From: Conchocele bisecta
Lineage: Eukaryota; Mollusca; Bivalvia; Lucinida; Thyasiridae
NCBI GenBank assembly: GCA_029237695.1
Contig: CM055274.1
Span: 71,662,828 to 71,726,827 of the forward strand
DNA: 64,000 nt
Direction of reading: 5' to 3'
A program made the position numbers and the translations under genes. Under the pieces are notes generated by a model, which was given only the letters and a program-made list of their open reading frames with translations, had not been told where the DNA came from and searched no databases. Below are positions 1-12,500 of this stretch, in pieces. Within the stretch, counting starts at the first letter, position 1. Every line of letters begins with the position of its first letter.

Positions 1-506
1 AGAGGTACAGTATGATCTGGGTCTACACTGGTTGCCTATGGCCAATTGGTAAGTATTACACGATATATACAAATTGTAACGGAGGCTGTTTGTTAATGTT
101 AAGTTCATAATGATGTCACGGCAGACAGACAGTGTATCCCAGATGAGACTACACGGCTGTACAATGTGGTACCTTGTTTCCACTGTTCGAGTCGTAATGT
201 TGATATGTTACTGTCGCGCGGGGTTGATTATAGAGTTAATATCGTCGTATACGTCAAACCTGTGACGGCGTCCCCATTTGGTTTTCCCATACACGGCTCC
301 GTTGACATACCAAGCTGTGTCCATGTCTATGTGTTGGGAGATCCGCCGGATTAACCCAGTATGGAGTCGACTAGTCTATTTGACGTTTTGAAGTCTGCTC
401 GTCTCTTCATAATATTGGATTTATCCTCGTTTCTCATGAATTTGCGTCCAGGCATATAAGCCGTAAGCACAGGCATATTAGTGAGGTTGCATATCAATTT
501 GTTTTG

Positions 507-1016
507 TTAAACCTAGAGTCCCACATACCAGGTTATAATATATGGTTGTCCATTCTTCAGACATGACAATTTTCGGACAAAATAAACGTTCATTCACCGT
601 TATCCGACGTAATAATTGGCAGGCAGTATTATACGTTTTATATGAAACGTGAATTTCAAAACTGATATCAGGGTCGATAACCGTGTTTCCTTTAAATGCT
701 AACGGATGCTACTATTTATGCTCTCCATTTATTGTTTGATGTGCAATGATCATACTTTATAATCTGTCGAAAATTGTATTTTTCAAGTGACGCATTTAAT
801 TGCTATAACTAATTTAAAAATGCCCTACCTCATTTGCATATCAAAATAGCCTAATACCATCGCCAGTCACAACCAGTATAATAAATAATTTACTGAATGA
901 TTATATCTGTATCGCGGGCTCTCGTCTTTAAAATGGTGGAATAATTACACAATTATACACTAGTTTAATTCCTATTAAGAGCAGTTTATGCCTACTAGAT
1001 GGGACCCCGACTTTAA
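507..1016. mobile_element. TTAA-flanked short DNA element, copy 1
   Basis: The block is bounded by TTAA at 507-510 and 1013-1016, and its right end carries the 'GCCTACTAGATGGGACCCC' version of the terminal sequence. Internal sequence matches the copies near 3.3, 4.6, 41.4 and 47.0 kb, including the 'CATTTGCATAT' core and the 'GCGGGCTCTCGT' stretch. No coding sequence is present, so it is a non-autonomous element. TTAA target duplications are typical of piggyBac and Kolobok elements; which of the two mobilised it cannot be told here. Confidence 0.7.
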
Positions 1017-1504
1017 CGGTCTTATTAGGAACCCGAGGCAAACTTGCACACTTGAATGAAAACAATTTATTTCACTCGGAGTGTGGCACAGTGTTAGCAA
1101 CTGCTTAACTCCCGAAACATCAACCATTGGCGCATTTGGATGCTCGATTTGGTACCGTGTACAGACAGGATAACAATTTGGACAAACGAAATAAAATAGT
1201 CTGTTAGGTCTGCAATTTGGCATGCCAATGTTTTGGTCATCAAACACGATGGCGGTCGCGAAAGTTTGATATGTTAATTCGTCCGATTCGACGGAAATTG
1301 GGCATGGCTTAGGTATTGGAACAGTGAACTCATACGATGCCGTTTTCGATAAGTCTGTTACTCAAATATAAAGGCCTTCAATGACGGAGACGAAGTTACC
1401 GTATTTCTCGATCAACAAGACGGACGCCACGGAAGCAGTGTCGCGCTGCCAACTCATTTAAGCTGCCGAGGAATTTGATCATAAACGCACATCTGATACA
1501 ATGA

Positions 1505-1640
1505 CATTGGAACTAGTGGGGGAAGGTGGGTCGTGGATCTTTCACAGACTGATGAAGACCATCAGATATGCAACATATCAAGAACAAAACTATAAAGAAG
1601 TTCCGTGAAAGAAAACTAACGTTACAGTTTGTGAACGACG
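1505..1640. repeat. Diverged copy of sequence at 5725-5860
   Basis: The stretch containing 'GTCGTGGATCTTTCACA', 'GACCATCAGATATGCA' and 'ACATATCAAGA' matches, in the same order and orientation, sequence just beyond the stop codon of the TNF-receptor-like gene (5725-5860). It may be a duplicated 3' flank or an unrecognised repeat. Confidence 0.45.
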
Positions 1641-2665
1641 CAAGTATTTGACGTTGGCCTGGAGATTAGCTTAGTTTAAATCATGTTTATTTCATACAAT
1701 ACATGGTACATCATTACATGTGAAATGTACATGGATTTGAAAACAAGCTAATATCTTATATGAATTCATATACATACGAGATAATTACAACTGATTTGCA
1801 TACAAGGCAAAGGCAAGTGCGCAAACAAAATCACAAGTACGTAGCATATCTTGGATTAGTTATAATTTCCATTATTTGTTTTTAACAAAAGTATGCACAT
1901 GGTGTAGTATACTAGTACATGTATGTTGATTGTGTTGTGTTTTTTTTTTTTCTTCAAATTTTGAGATTGTGGTGGTGGATAAGTCTCCAGTAACATCGCT
2001 AAATGGTATTTGTATTGACCCCACGAGTACTTGCATGTGTAGTACATACACGTTACATACATCTGTTCCCGTGAACTGCGAAGAGCGGCAGCTCGCCAGC
2101 GGGAAATGTATTGTCCTGTTACAGTGCACGACTGTACGTACTTATTAGCAACGACATTGGGCTCTATATAAGACATATAATATGCAAGTGTATGCGATAT
2201 ATATACGTTGTATATTATCTAGAAACGCTTTGTAGACGCTATGAGTTATAATAATTGCAAGAAAATATGTGTTTTGTTAAGATGATAGGCGTTCATTTGC
2301 GTTCAGGAGATTGCTAGTAATGTTCGGGCATTCGAGGTCCATGAGATATTCTTGACGTTGTGCTTGGATTAGCTTGGTGCGGAGAATTGTGGAGTTTATT
2401 TTATGACTAACGGTGAATTGCCGATATTTATTAGTGAAATATCACTTGATATTACACTGTTTGAAATTGTGAAAAATACGATTTGAATTGTGAAAATATC
2501 ATTTTGAGACTAACTACTTTTAAAATATCGGTGAAAATGTATGGCATAGTTACCACGGCAAATGTCCAATCTATTAATAAAATGTGTATTATAGTTAATG
2601 GTATTATAGTTAATGGTATTATTTTATTGTTTAATTATTTGTGTAAACTGTATTTTATCTATTAT

Positions 2666-2813
2666 ATAGAGAATAGTAGGTTAGTGCCGTGAATGGGAAA
2701 ACATATCTGGCAAGGCTCAGGATACGGGATGGGCGAGGCTCTGCCGAGCACATCCCGTTTCCGTGCCGCGCCAGATATTTATTCCAATTCACGGCACTAA
2801 CCTACTATTCTAT
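2666..2813. repeat. Long hairpin (inverted repeat)
   Basis: The left arm begins 'ATAGTAGGTTAGTGCCGTGAA' (within 2673-2695) and its reverse complement closes the structure at about 2785-2808; the loop side also pairs ('CATATCTGGC' with 'GCCAGATATT', 'GGGATGGGC' with 'CATCCCG'). A smaller inverted pair ('TTATCCTGTCAACAC' near 2814 and 'GTGTTGACAGGATAA' near 2917) follows directly. It reads as a foldback element without coding capacity. Confidence 0.75.
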
Positions 2814-3144
2814 TTATCCTGTCAACACCTACAAATGGCTGTAAAATGCAAAAATAGTATTGACTGGATATCAAAAATGTTTCACGGCACCGTGTTTCAC
2901 GGCACATACGCATTGTGTTGACAGGATAAATTTTAATATTACGAGACGAATATCAGCATAATAAATTATAAAATGTGGAAATTTTGTTTTATGCAACAAG
3001 TGATTTTAGTAAATTGGTCATGCTGATAGATGAGGCCCCCATAGGTTTCCTATCGAAGTCCTAGAGGTACGATGCGGGTGCTAATGTAAATACTAAATCA
3101 GTAAAGAGCGTAAATACTGTTATATTGTCATAAAATAAACAGAA

Positions 3145-3272
3145 AATGTGTTGTTTTCAGTTTAAGATCGAAATACATCACGAATTACACGAGTGAAAAT
3201 ATAACGTTTGGTGTTCACGAGATGAAAACTAATTCGATATTACACTGCAAACAACAAATATCCTCTATATGG
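3145..3272. mobile_element. Foldback element ending in AAATATCCTCTAT
   Basis: An imperfect palindrome: 'GTTTTCAGTTTAAGATCGAA' on the left is mirrored by 'TTCGATATTACACTGCAAAC' on the right, followed by the terminus 'AAATATCCTCTAT'. The same terminus, on one or both sides, is seen near 23.45, 26.4 and 37.0 kb, which defines a hairpin element family. Confidence 0.6.
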
Positions 3273-3338
3273 TAGAGGACCATCAGAGGAATGCATGTGT
3301 GAAATGTGAAGATATATGGTGAAATGAAGGAGAAATGG

Positions 3339-3834
3339 TTAAAGGTACATGCCCACTCAGTAGGCACAAACTGTTCTTTATATGAATTAAATAAGTGTAT
3401 AATTGTGTCACTATTTCACCAGAGTGCTCGTTATACAGATACAAGAAATTAGTAATAGTCATTTTACTGATAGTGACGCGCGGTGGTAACGGGCTATTTT
3501 CATATGCAAATGCGGCATGATATTTTTTAATTATGTATACTAATTAAATGCGTCACCTGAAACAATAATATTTTCAACAGATTATAAGGTATGGTCATGG
3601 CACATCAAAAATTAAATACAGAGAATAAATTGTAATGTCCGTTAACATTTTAAGGAAACACGGTGTCAGTGTGAAAATTTACGTCCGATATAAAATGTAT
3701 AATAATGCCAATTAGTACGTGAGGTAATGGTGAATGAATGTTTATTTTACCAGCAAATGTCATATGTACAGAATATACAAAACTATCTGTCTCACTATAT
3801 TATAACCTACTGAGTGGGGGGCATGTACCTTTAC
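3339..3834. mobile_element. TTAA-flanked short DNA element, copy 2
   Basis: Starts TTAA then 'AGGTACATGCCCACTCAGTA' and ends with the inverted terminus near 3815-3834. The octamer ATGCAAAT lies about 165 bases from the left end. The small open frame reading across the right end is a chance frame in the element. Non-autonomous. Confidence 0.8.
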
Positions 3835-4629
3835 GTTTTGTGTCAGGACTCTGGCATCACGAGACAGTTGAACGCACGGTTGTAGTGGCGGGTGGAAGTC
3901 CCCGCGGGAAAGCCACCGCTGACACAAAACAAAATTTCTTCAGGTTACCCTTGTAATAAATGTTTAAAATCACTAACAAAACACATTGAGACAACACAAA
4001 ATTACACAAGCTCCTACTATTTGTATTTGCATTTTATTTTTCTAAGTTAAACCTGCCACCTATTTTTGGGTGCGAATATTTTCGCGAACGGCATCCGCAA
4101 TTCATGAACACATCAGACACACATGCTCCCATATAAACCGCTATGTGAGTAGGCATGCCGGATTGGAAACTAAAACCGGGTTCGAAGCGTGGTCAAAACC
4201 TCGATCTCAATATTTCGCTGCCGAAACGGGTATTTTGTGCCCAAATTTTGCTTTGTTCATGTCGGCCGAAACCGTCATTTGAAATAATGCTACAGTAAGC
4301 AGAACTAGAAAAATGTTCTGAAATTGGTAAATAACTTCACAAATACAGATTTCCACACACACTAAAACTATATTAATAAACATATTCTCTGCACACACTC
4401 GTGCAACTGGTAGGGTGAGTACTGACATAAATTGAAAATCCTCCACCCCCGTTTTGACCGTAGCCGTCAAATGTCCAGTGAGTATGTGACCTGGACATTG
4501 GGATTAGCGAAGGATGTATGGTCATAAATTTGTCAGAACATTTTTGAAGATCATCAGAGGTATGTATCATTGTATGTATGCAATATGAAAAGGCTTTATC
4601 AAAGTTTACATAAGTTTTAATAATAAATG

Positions 4630-5716
4630 TTAAGGTGCATGCCCACTCAGTAGGCACAGAATGTTCTTTATATCAGAGACATCATCCATGATTATCAGAG
4701 ACATTTTCTAGTAAAATAAACATTCATTCACCATTACCCTACGTATTAATTGGAATTATTATTCATTTTATATCAGACGTAAATGTATACACTGAAATTA
4801 GGGGCGATAACCGTTATTCTTAAAATGTTAAAGGACATTAATATTTATTCTTTGTGTGATGGTGGGTCTAATTTTGGGGATATTAACACGTTTATCAACT
4901 AGCGGTTTTGATAAAACATAACATATGAGCTAACTTGTCAGTTCAATCCATTGGTAAACATTTCTTTCAATGTTTCTTGCCTTCAAAATAAGATTGCTGT
5001 TAGATTAAAATTCGCGTTAACTAGCGCGTTTAGCAACACAGGAGTCGGCCATCTTGAATATTGACTTATGGTTGGTGTTTTCGGGGTATGTTCCGAAAGT
5101 GTCAATAAATCTGCTAATTCGTCCCGAGTTTTCATTGGCTGTTGATCATCTCGCAGATGAATGAGGCACAGTGAAGGAAAACTTGAAACTGTTCTATTGT
5201 TTATGATGTTAACAATATTAAAAAGCCGATTAATGGCGGACGCAGAAAATCACGGTAGGTTCGTGAACACAATTACCTAAATGGCAAAAATTACCAATAT
5301 TTAGTCCCAACACTGAATATGGTGGGCTTTTTAAACATCGCGGATGCACACATGTCTATAAGTTACAAAATATATGAATACCCCGAAATCTCCGACTACC
5401 CCGAAAACTGGCATCTCGACCATATCTAAAAAAAACTATGTGCAATGATCATACTTTTAATCAGTCTAAAATATTATATTTTCAGGTGACGCATTTAATT
5501 AGTATAAATAATTAAAAAATATCATGCCTCATTTGCATATGAAAATAGCCGGATACCACCGCGCGTCACTATCATTAAAATAAATATTATTAAATGATTA
5601 TATATGTATAGCGGGCACTCATAATTTTTAGAACTGGTGGATAGCGACACAATTATTCACTTATTTAATTCCTGTAAAGAACAGTTTGTGCCTACTAAGT
5701 GGGCATGTACCTTTAA
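4630..5716. mobile_element. TTAA-flanked short DNA element, copy 3, split by an insert
   Basis: TTAA at 4630-4633 and 5713-5716 with matching inverted termini. The left 230 bases and right 280 bases align with the 46973-47470 copy, but a block of about 575 bases (about 4862-5437) is absent from the other copies. Its right end lies about 240 bases beyond the stop codon of the TNF-receptor-like gene, so it may fall in that gene's 3' UTR. Confidence 0.75.
4862..5437. mobile_element. Insertion nested in TTAA element copy 3
   Basis: Present only in this copy of the host element. The ends are weakly inverted: 'ATGGTGGGTCTAATTTTGGGG' on the left against the complement of 'CCCCGAAAACTGGCATCTCG' and 'ACCAT' on the right. 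No coding frame is seen. The exact junctions are uncertain by several bases. Confidence 0.45.
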
Positions 5717-5956
5717 GTTTGTTAAATGGTCCGTGCGTCGTGGATATTTCACATACCGAAAGATGACCATCAGCGGAATGCAGGTATGACATATCAAGAT
5801 GTTCCGTGTAAGGAAACAAAAATAAATTTACACCAATGTTAGGTTTGTGAATACTGACGACGACATTAGAACCATATCCATTGGAAATGTTTATACAATG
5901 GAAAATGAAATAAACAGCGGACGACACATTTGAATTTAGCATGTTAAGGATTAATT

Positions 5957-6648
5957 TCAGACAGTATTGTACAGCAACGGTGTGTAAACATTGTTACTGA
6001 GAATGATGTAGTTCAACGAACGACTGGACAGCCGTGTCTTCCTTCTGAATTTTTTCAGACTTTTCTTCAAATGCTTCACTCCAATATCAGTTTGTGATAC
6101 GTCCAGTATTGTCATTGATTGATATAACTTATCACCTCCATCTTTGACACGGCGGGAATCTCGTCTAGCAGGTAAAATGTATCCGTTCCCATCAGTTGGG
6201 CCGTGTACGGAGATACGAGCAGCAGTGTATCCTCTATTCACAGCGTTAATTGTCCGTGTATCACAGGTTATGGGAGTGTCACAAACAATAACACGAGTCT
6301 GTACCTGTTCAATGCTTCCTGTGCATGCAATGCTGCTCGATGAAATGTCGACGTCAGCTTTCTCATTCGATTCGAGTGTACGTCCATCACACGGCAAACG
6401 TGGATTCCGGTAAACATGTGACATATTATCAATAGTACGGGTAAACGTGTAATCTCTAATACTGCGAACTATCCTCTGTATCGTATAAGATTTGAAGATA
6501 GTAGAGAATACAACAAAAAATAGTATACTAAAAATCATGATCACTGCTAATACTATTACCATTACAACAATAATGTCTGCATCATAGATAGGGTCGACAA
6601 AGGTGGCATTGTGCGCATTGGGGTATACTTCTCCGTTTGTATCTTTAT
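5957..6648 (-). CDS. TNF-receptor-like gene, last coding exon (transmembrane segment and cytoplasmic tail)
   Basis: Terminal coding exon of a minus-strand, type I membrane receptor of the TNF receptor superfamily. A strong acceptor (pyrimidine-rich tract ending in TTTCAG) places the exon start at 6648, in the phase left by the previous exon; the stop codon is at 5957-5959. The first residues (DKDTNGEVYPNAHNATF, with an N-glycosylation site NAT) form the outer stalk. About 28 hydrophobic residues follow (IIVVMVIVLAVIMIFSILFF and beyond) as the membrane span, then a basic stop-transfer stretch and roughly 190 cytoplasmic residues rich in Ser, Thr, Arg and Lys. I see no death domain and no convincing TRAF-binding motif in the tail, so the signalling type is open. 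The frame is intact, unlike the mobile-element genes nearby. Confidence 0.8.
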
Positions 6649-7736
6649 CTGAAATTGAAAGTACGATCAACGTGACAACTATTTGCCTGTGACTGGAGAA
6701 ATGGGGCTTATCGGTTTTATGACAATGTAGCTTCTGATTGAATATCCCACTGTTGTAGCTTGAAAACAATATATTTAACTTGGTAGAAGCACTACACATG
6801 CTACATGGATGCTATGGCGAGTATAGTGCAGATCATGATCAGACTATGATACCACAATCTGATACGGATCTACACTGGTCGCAAACACATAAGCCCCACT
6901 TCTCTTAAGCTACGCGTATTTGTGGCCAGCCTAATTCCAGCTATGTTATCACACTCCAGCAGCCACTTTAAGCCTTTGAGTACATTGTATTACTTCAAAA
7001 GCACATTTATATTTGTTTTCTTAAATCCGAATTTTTCTAATCCTTTCATAGTTGTATTATCTATGTCTGTGTGAAATAGTGTACTTATTTGTTCAGTAGT
7101 ATTTCTAAAATATCTGAAAATGTGTCCCTGAAGTGAAGCATGCATACAATTATCAAAAAGCCTGTCCAGCGCCATCTGGTGGCTTTTGTATGTAATCTGT
7201 TTATTAGAAGCATAACAGGTGTTTCACTAACGTTTGGTTTCTCTCTGTAAGTCGCCTTGCGTTATAGACAGAAACGTCTGGTTAGTGTTTCATTGTTTCA
7301 AATAGGGACTGTGCAGACCCTGAAGTATGCGGGGAAGCCTATGTTGGTTCGGCCTGGTTGCAGATGTCAGAAGACCGATTCCTCCAGTGCAGCTAGTCAC
7401 ACATGTGGTAGATTTCATAGAATTCCATATCATTGTATTGTATTATATTGTGCGGCTCCAAACCCAGCATTATTTACACGCAGAATGCGGGAGCTCATGC
7501 AAGTTATTCAAGTACTCATTAACATTATTTTATTCAACACTGTTTACATACTTTTTGACATTATAATACTAAATAGTAGTGTGTGATCATCTTTCAACAT
7601 AAATTACGTCAACTTGAAATGTACCTTTAACTCTATACGCCAACAAAATATGTCAAATTTTCAGTATGCGTAAACTATATGTATATATATGTATGAGTAA
7701 TTAACCATTTACTCGTATATAGTAGTGTTGTAATAT

Positions 7737-7902
7737 AGGGTTAACTGTATTGTAATTTTGAAATTTGCGGTGTATATCAGAAAATGATAGGTCGAAAATC
7801 TGTTTAATGGCGACACGATAGCGGAGCCATTAAACATGTTTTCCGACCTATCATTTTCTGATATACGCCGCAAATTTCAAAATTACAATGCGGTTAACCT
7901 AT
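7737..7902. repeat. Large near-perfect hairpin
   Basis: The arms run from 'GGGTTAACTG' and 'TTGAAATTTGCGG', through 'ATATCAGAAAATGATAGGTC' and 'TTTAATGGC', to their complements, ending at 'GCGGTTAACCTAT'. Each arm is about 75-80 bases with few mismatches around a loop near 'GACACGATAGCG'. Confidence 0.85.
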
Positions 7903-8054
7903 TTCTAATGCACTTCTTTACTGTTTTGCAAACTTTATCGAGTCTCGTTGGAAAATCGTACCGGATTGCAAGCTGATTGAGCAGGTCATACCGGACGGAT
8001 CACACAAATAATATGTTCTACGAAGAAAATAGTTCCAACACAATTACAGAAATA

Positions 8055-8215
8055 TCAGAAAATGATAGGTCGAAAATCTGTTTAATGGCGACGCGATAGC
8101 GGAGCCATTAAACATGTTTTCCGACCTATCATTTTCTGATATACGCCTCAAATTTCAAAATTACAATGCGGTTAACCTATTTCTAATGCACTTCTTTACT
8201 GTTTTGCAAACTTAT
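8055..8215. repeat. Direct duplicate of the hairpin at 7737-7902
   Basis: Repeats the core hairpin and the right arm plus its downstream flank ('CTTCTTTACTGTTTTGCAAAC') almost base for base, but lacks the outer part of the left arm. The shared flank shows duplication of the locus rather than independent insertion. Confidence 0.8.
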
Positions 8216-8873
8216 TCCAAACAATATTCCAATGGCGTCCACCTGTCAAACTTCCCTGATGTAGATAATCATTATGATAACTCGTCTAATCATTCGTGTT
8301 ATACTACCATTTGAGATGCAAGATTACACAGGATACATACTTTCTCTTTGTGTGAACGATCTATTACTGCCAAAACATATGAAACGTGATCAACGGTGAG
8401 ATATTTGTATTTTTTCGCCGTACGCTTCGGACCATGCAACTTTCGGACCAGTTCACCAGGACGTTTCGGACCAGGACGTTTCATATGCAATCCAGCTGTG
8501 TATTGGACAATAATACCAGAATACCACTTGAGAAATTGTATGTGGCGGTCATTATGTGGCAGAGTAAATTGACCGACCTCAAACTTAGTATTGATGTAGG
8601 AATACATATTGAAATAATTTGCGACCGTTCATCAACAATGATATACCTGTAATGTATAACCATCAGCCAATCAGATTGCGTGATATTTATAGAGTGCATT
8701 AGAAAGTCTCTTAACTGCAGTGTGCTTAATTATGATGCGTTTCATTATATGTAATAAATATGTAATGTCAATGTATGGTCATTATTGCCAAGAACACCGG
8801 TATGCAATGTATATAGTTTCTGGTAGTCGATTATCATTTATGGACTTCACGACTGTCTTCTAATTTTCAAGCT

Positions 8874-9171
8874 CTGTAGCCTATTTCACCAACATCGCAA
8901 AGTATACTTTTCTAGCAAAGTATACTTTGAGGGAGAAATTTTCAATTTTAGGATAAATTTATTAATTTTTATTATACTGAATTTATTACATTATCACAGC
9001 CAATTTGGCTGTGATAATGTAATAAATTAAGTATAATAATTCTACAAACTTTTAATCATCAAACATGTGCAGTGGTTAGTTCTATATGAATTGATGCATT
9101 TTCGGGAAAATAAATTAGTACTCCCTTGCTAGATAAGTATACTTTGCAATGTTGATGACATCGGCTACTGA
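8874..9171. mobile_element. Short inverted-repeat element with AAAGTATACTTT termini, copy 1
   Basis: The termini read 'CTGTAGCCTATTTCACCAAC' with 'GCAAAGTATACTTTT', inverted at the right ('AAGTATACTTTGCAATGTTG'). A central palindrome pairs 'TTATTACATTATCACAGCCA' with its complement. About 298 bases, no coding capacity. A second copy lies at 20541-20873. Similar sequence ('TTTCTGGTAGTCG' with 'TTAT' and 'TTCATGGA'-like bases) stands on both sides of it, near 8818 and 9210. Confidence 0.8.
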
Positions 9172-9424
9172 TTTCATTCGATAAATGGGGCCTGTGTCAG
9201 CTGCGAACATATTTCTGGTAGTCGCTTATTATTCATGGATCTCATGGGTGCGTGTATGAACGTCCCAAATCCAAACGGGTTCGAAGTCTTGCTGGGACGA
9301 ATCACTCGGCCTGGGACAAAACGCCACCTACGACCACAACTTCAGAACCCTTTCCCCAAAATGGACATTCAGGGATGTATACAAGGTGTCCAATTTAGAG
9401 AAGTTCTACTATGTGAATACGAAC

Positions 9425-9574
9425 CTGATGGTATCACAGGTCGGTAATACGTGGGATTGCACACAAACTGCGAGTGACCCAGTTTCCTGAAGCATTCGTC
9501 TATTACATATGTCTGTCCTGGGTAGCAGAAGGAACAGGGCAGGCATTCTTCCGTAGAAAAATCACGAAAATAAT
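9425..9574 (-). CDS. TNF-receptor-like gene, middle coding exon
   Basis: A 150-base exon encoding exactly 50 codons in phase 1-1. The acceptor is TTCTATTGTTACAG; the donor is CATCAG followed by GTTCGT, a weaker match to consensus. Joined to the upstream exon it completes a split GAT codon, and joined to the downstream exon another GAT codon, so both junctions keep the frame. The peptide contains CLPCSFCYPGQTYVIDEC and a further Cys about 12 residues on, which fits the end of a cysteine-rich ligand-binding domain, and finishes with a short Tyr/Pro-rich stalk (NPTYYRPVIPS). An open reading frame on the opposite strand across this stretch is a shadow. Confidence 0.75.
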
Positions 9575-12500
9575 CTGTAACAATAGAATGTACGTTATAG
9601 ACTATGCGTGTGGAACTGGCCAACGTCTGGGACTGAGGTCCGGGTCTGTGGTATGTATATGTTGCATCTACGAAAATGAAACATCAGAAAAGTGCTTTCA
9701 CATTTTACCTGTATTATTTTTGTTTTGCTTCATTGTGATATTAGAAACAATACTTGCTGGTGTGCTCGGGTGAATTTACATATTATTCTTACACCGTCAA
9801 ATCTGACATCATTTCCAATATGGCGGCCACTAAACTAAAAGTATGGCTGCGTGAAACTAATCTATTCGCAATCAGTATATCCTGTACAAAAGCATACTCC
9901 TTTGGACAATGAATATATATGAGCCGCGCCGTGCGAAAACCGGCCTTAATGACAACAATTTCAGTTTTTACTTGTTCGCGTATTCTGAATTGTACATCTT
10001 TTAAAGGCCATATGCCGCCAAAATTATCAATGTATCCCAATTATTTTTCATTTTAGAAGTATTTTTATGACGCGTGGTAAAAAATTATGTGACGTTTATA
10101 TAATGACGTCGAAATTACGACGTCTTTATCAACGGCGTATACAAGAGGTGTTGATAAAATACCTGGACAAGTCCTATAGATTTGTCATCTTTTATCGCAT
10201 GTCAACCAAATTTGGATATCTCGTAGCCTGGCCAAGTGTCTCCCATTAGGCCAAGACAAAGTATGAAAATAATGTTTATGGCTCGTGTTGCAGTTGCTAA
10301 TGTAACGTCATGTTTTGGATTGCGGCCCAAGTAACGTAATTTCGTATGAATAATTTTCAAACAATGCAGAGTGAGAAGTGTTGGCGTTTTCCTGTTGTTT
10401 GTTGCTGTTATTTTGGGGAATAATAGCGGCATTATTTAACATTTCGTATGCGACGACATATTTTAAAGTAGGCAGTAGGCCGCTTATAACATTAACTTTG
10501 TGACAAAACACGACGTCGGGCAGATGTGGTTGCGTGATACCTTATAATTGTCGCCGGGTGTCTTTCTTGAGGATCGCATTACCATCACCTGATATCCATT
10601 ATTATGCAGTCAAGTGATAAGCTGATGATTTGATACTACAAATCGTACGAAAAGCAAGTTTATGACCATCAAATTTCAATTAATTTCAAGACTTTTCGAA
10701 AACTCCACCGACTTCACTGTGTGTTTTGTGCAGTATGTATTGCTTATGCACAAACAATCAAGAAGCTGCACTGAAATCACTGATTCTGAATCTATTAGAG
10801 AGATGTTGATGCATTTATTTTGCCAAATTCAATACAAACACCGGATATATAATAATTATGTAATTACATAGCAGCGTGTCTACCTTAAATGGCATATCGT
10901 TCGCTAAGTACTGGATAGAATTGTTCAAAAGTCTCAATTTACTAAGATAATAGATGGTACTATCGTTTGCATACACTAGGTTGTTCATATTTAAGATTAT
11001 TTATGAATCAAAGTGCAGTGTAAGCGAATACTTCGCTGATATGTAACCAGTTAAATTATGCGTTCACCATTTTTAATTCATAAGGACAACCGACGAAAAA
11101 GAGTGACAATGTTAAAGAATGACAGTTAGGCGACAATGTACAGCGCCTCAAGCATTTCTAAGTCATTGATGCTGCGAGGAACTCGTGCACGTATCCTTGC
11201 TATAATATTCATTATTTTGTCACGACACCATGGCCATAACGTCAAACATGTATCCACGTTCAGTGTCGTTACACGTACGTGACGTCAAGTCATGACGTCA
11301 TAATATGTGTACTGAGGTACAAGGTATCGCGTCTTACATTAGTGAAAGTTTCAGTAAGTTATAATTTTCCGTTTTCTGTTCACACTTAATGTTAACTGAC
11401 ACCAGTAAACGTAAATGGGAGGGCAAACTGTGAACTTTTACGGCGACGTTAGACAATTTGAATCGTCGTTTTTCCGACGTCGTTTACCGCTTTCCATAAC
11501 GTTGTCATTAAACCCGGGTTTCGTATGGCGCGGCCCAATTATGTATACAATCAGCAAATTGTTTGCAAGTACGAACACGTCCAACTACCTGTTGTCCGTA
11601 TATTTTAATTATATAATACAATGAAGTATATCGTTGGCATGATTGGAACATCTGAGCCATGAAGTCCCTTAACCATGCAATTCCACGCTGAATCCCTTCG
11701 AGATGTATACAAATCGAAATATTGTTCACACATTTCCCTCATATCTCGTTCAAAGTATAAAGAGTGACCATTCATTTGAAGATTCTCTATAACTTCGATG
11801 CGGACATGTATTTCGATTTTCCCTAATAAGGACCTATGTCATAGACAACTTGTGCCTTCAATGCTAATTGCTTCATAAGAGTGATGTGAAATATGAATAT
11901 AAGATATGTGAATATTGTCTTGTTACTGTATACTATATATGGTAAATTGAGTTGCCATCTCCGCAATCTTTGTATGTACAACCTATCATACAGTTTTACC
12001 ATTTCGAGCGTTTGACACATACAGCAAATAATTTGACAGTAAAACTAATACAATTTGGTATAACATAAACAACATGACAACAGCGTGCTATAAATATTAT
12101 GCCATCAAACTATACAAACGACAATATATCTGAGCATTTCACTGTGTAAACTGTTCAAACTGATACACAGTTTATTGTTAGTGTACACGTTACCCATGTG
12201 TAGAGCCATATTTACTCGCATAGTAGGCCAGTATGCACCAGTGACAATATTCCCAGATAACTTATAAAACAATTCAACACTGGGTCAACAAACTATTCAG
12301 ACTTTGTACACAAGTGTAATCTAAAAAAACATATGATGTTGTTATTTAACATCTTTAGAAGATGTTGCACTAAATTGTATTTATGCAAATGCCATATTAT
12401 CTGTGGTATGTATCAAACAATACAATAAGTAAAACTCACAGATGGCTTGTACATACTAAGATGGCCGACATAGTAACTCCATGCGCAGTATAGTATACAG

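Larger units (their letters stand above)
6649..9424 (-). other. Second intron of the TNF-receptor-like gene
   Basis: Bounded by a GT donor (9424-9423) and an AG acceptor (6650-6649) on the minus strand. It holds two copies of a hairpin repeat (7737-7902, 8055-8215) and a short inverted-repeat element (8874-9171). No further exon was recognised. Confidence 0.7.

Noticed and set aside
975..1247. Minus-strand frame with several cysteines, considered as another TNF-receptor exon
   Set aside because: Cysteine spacing does not match the receptor repeats, and its end overlaps the TTAA element.
9235..9773. Plus-strand open frames opposite the middle receptor exon
   Set aside because: Shadows of the minus-strand exon, without splice or domain support.
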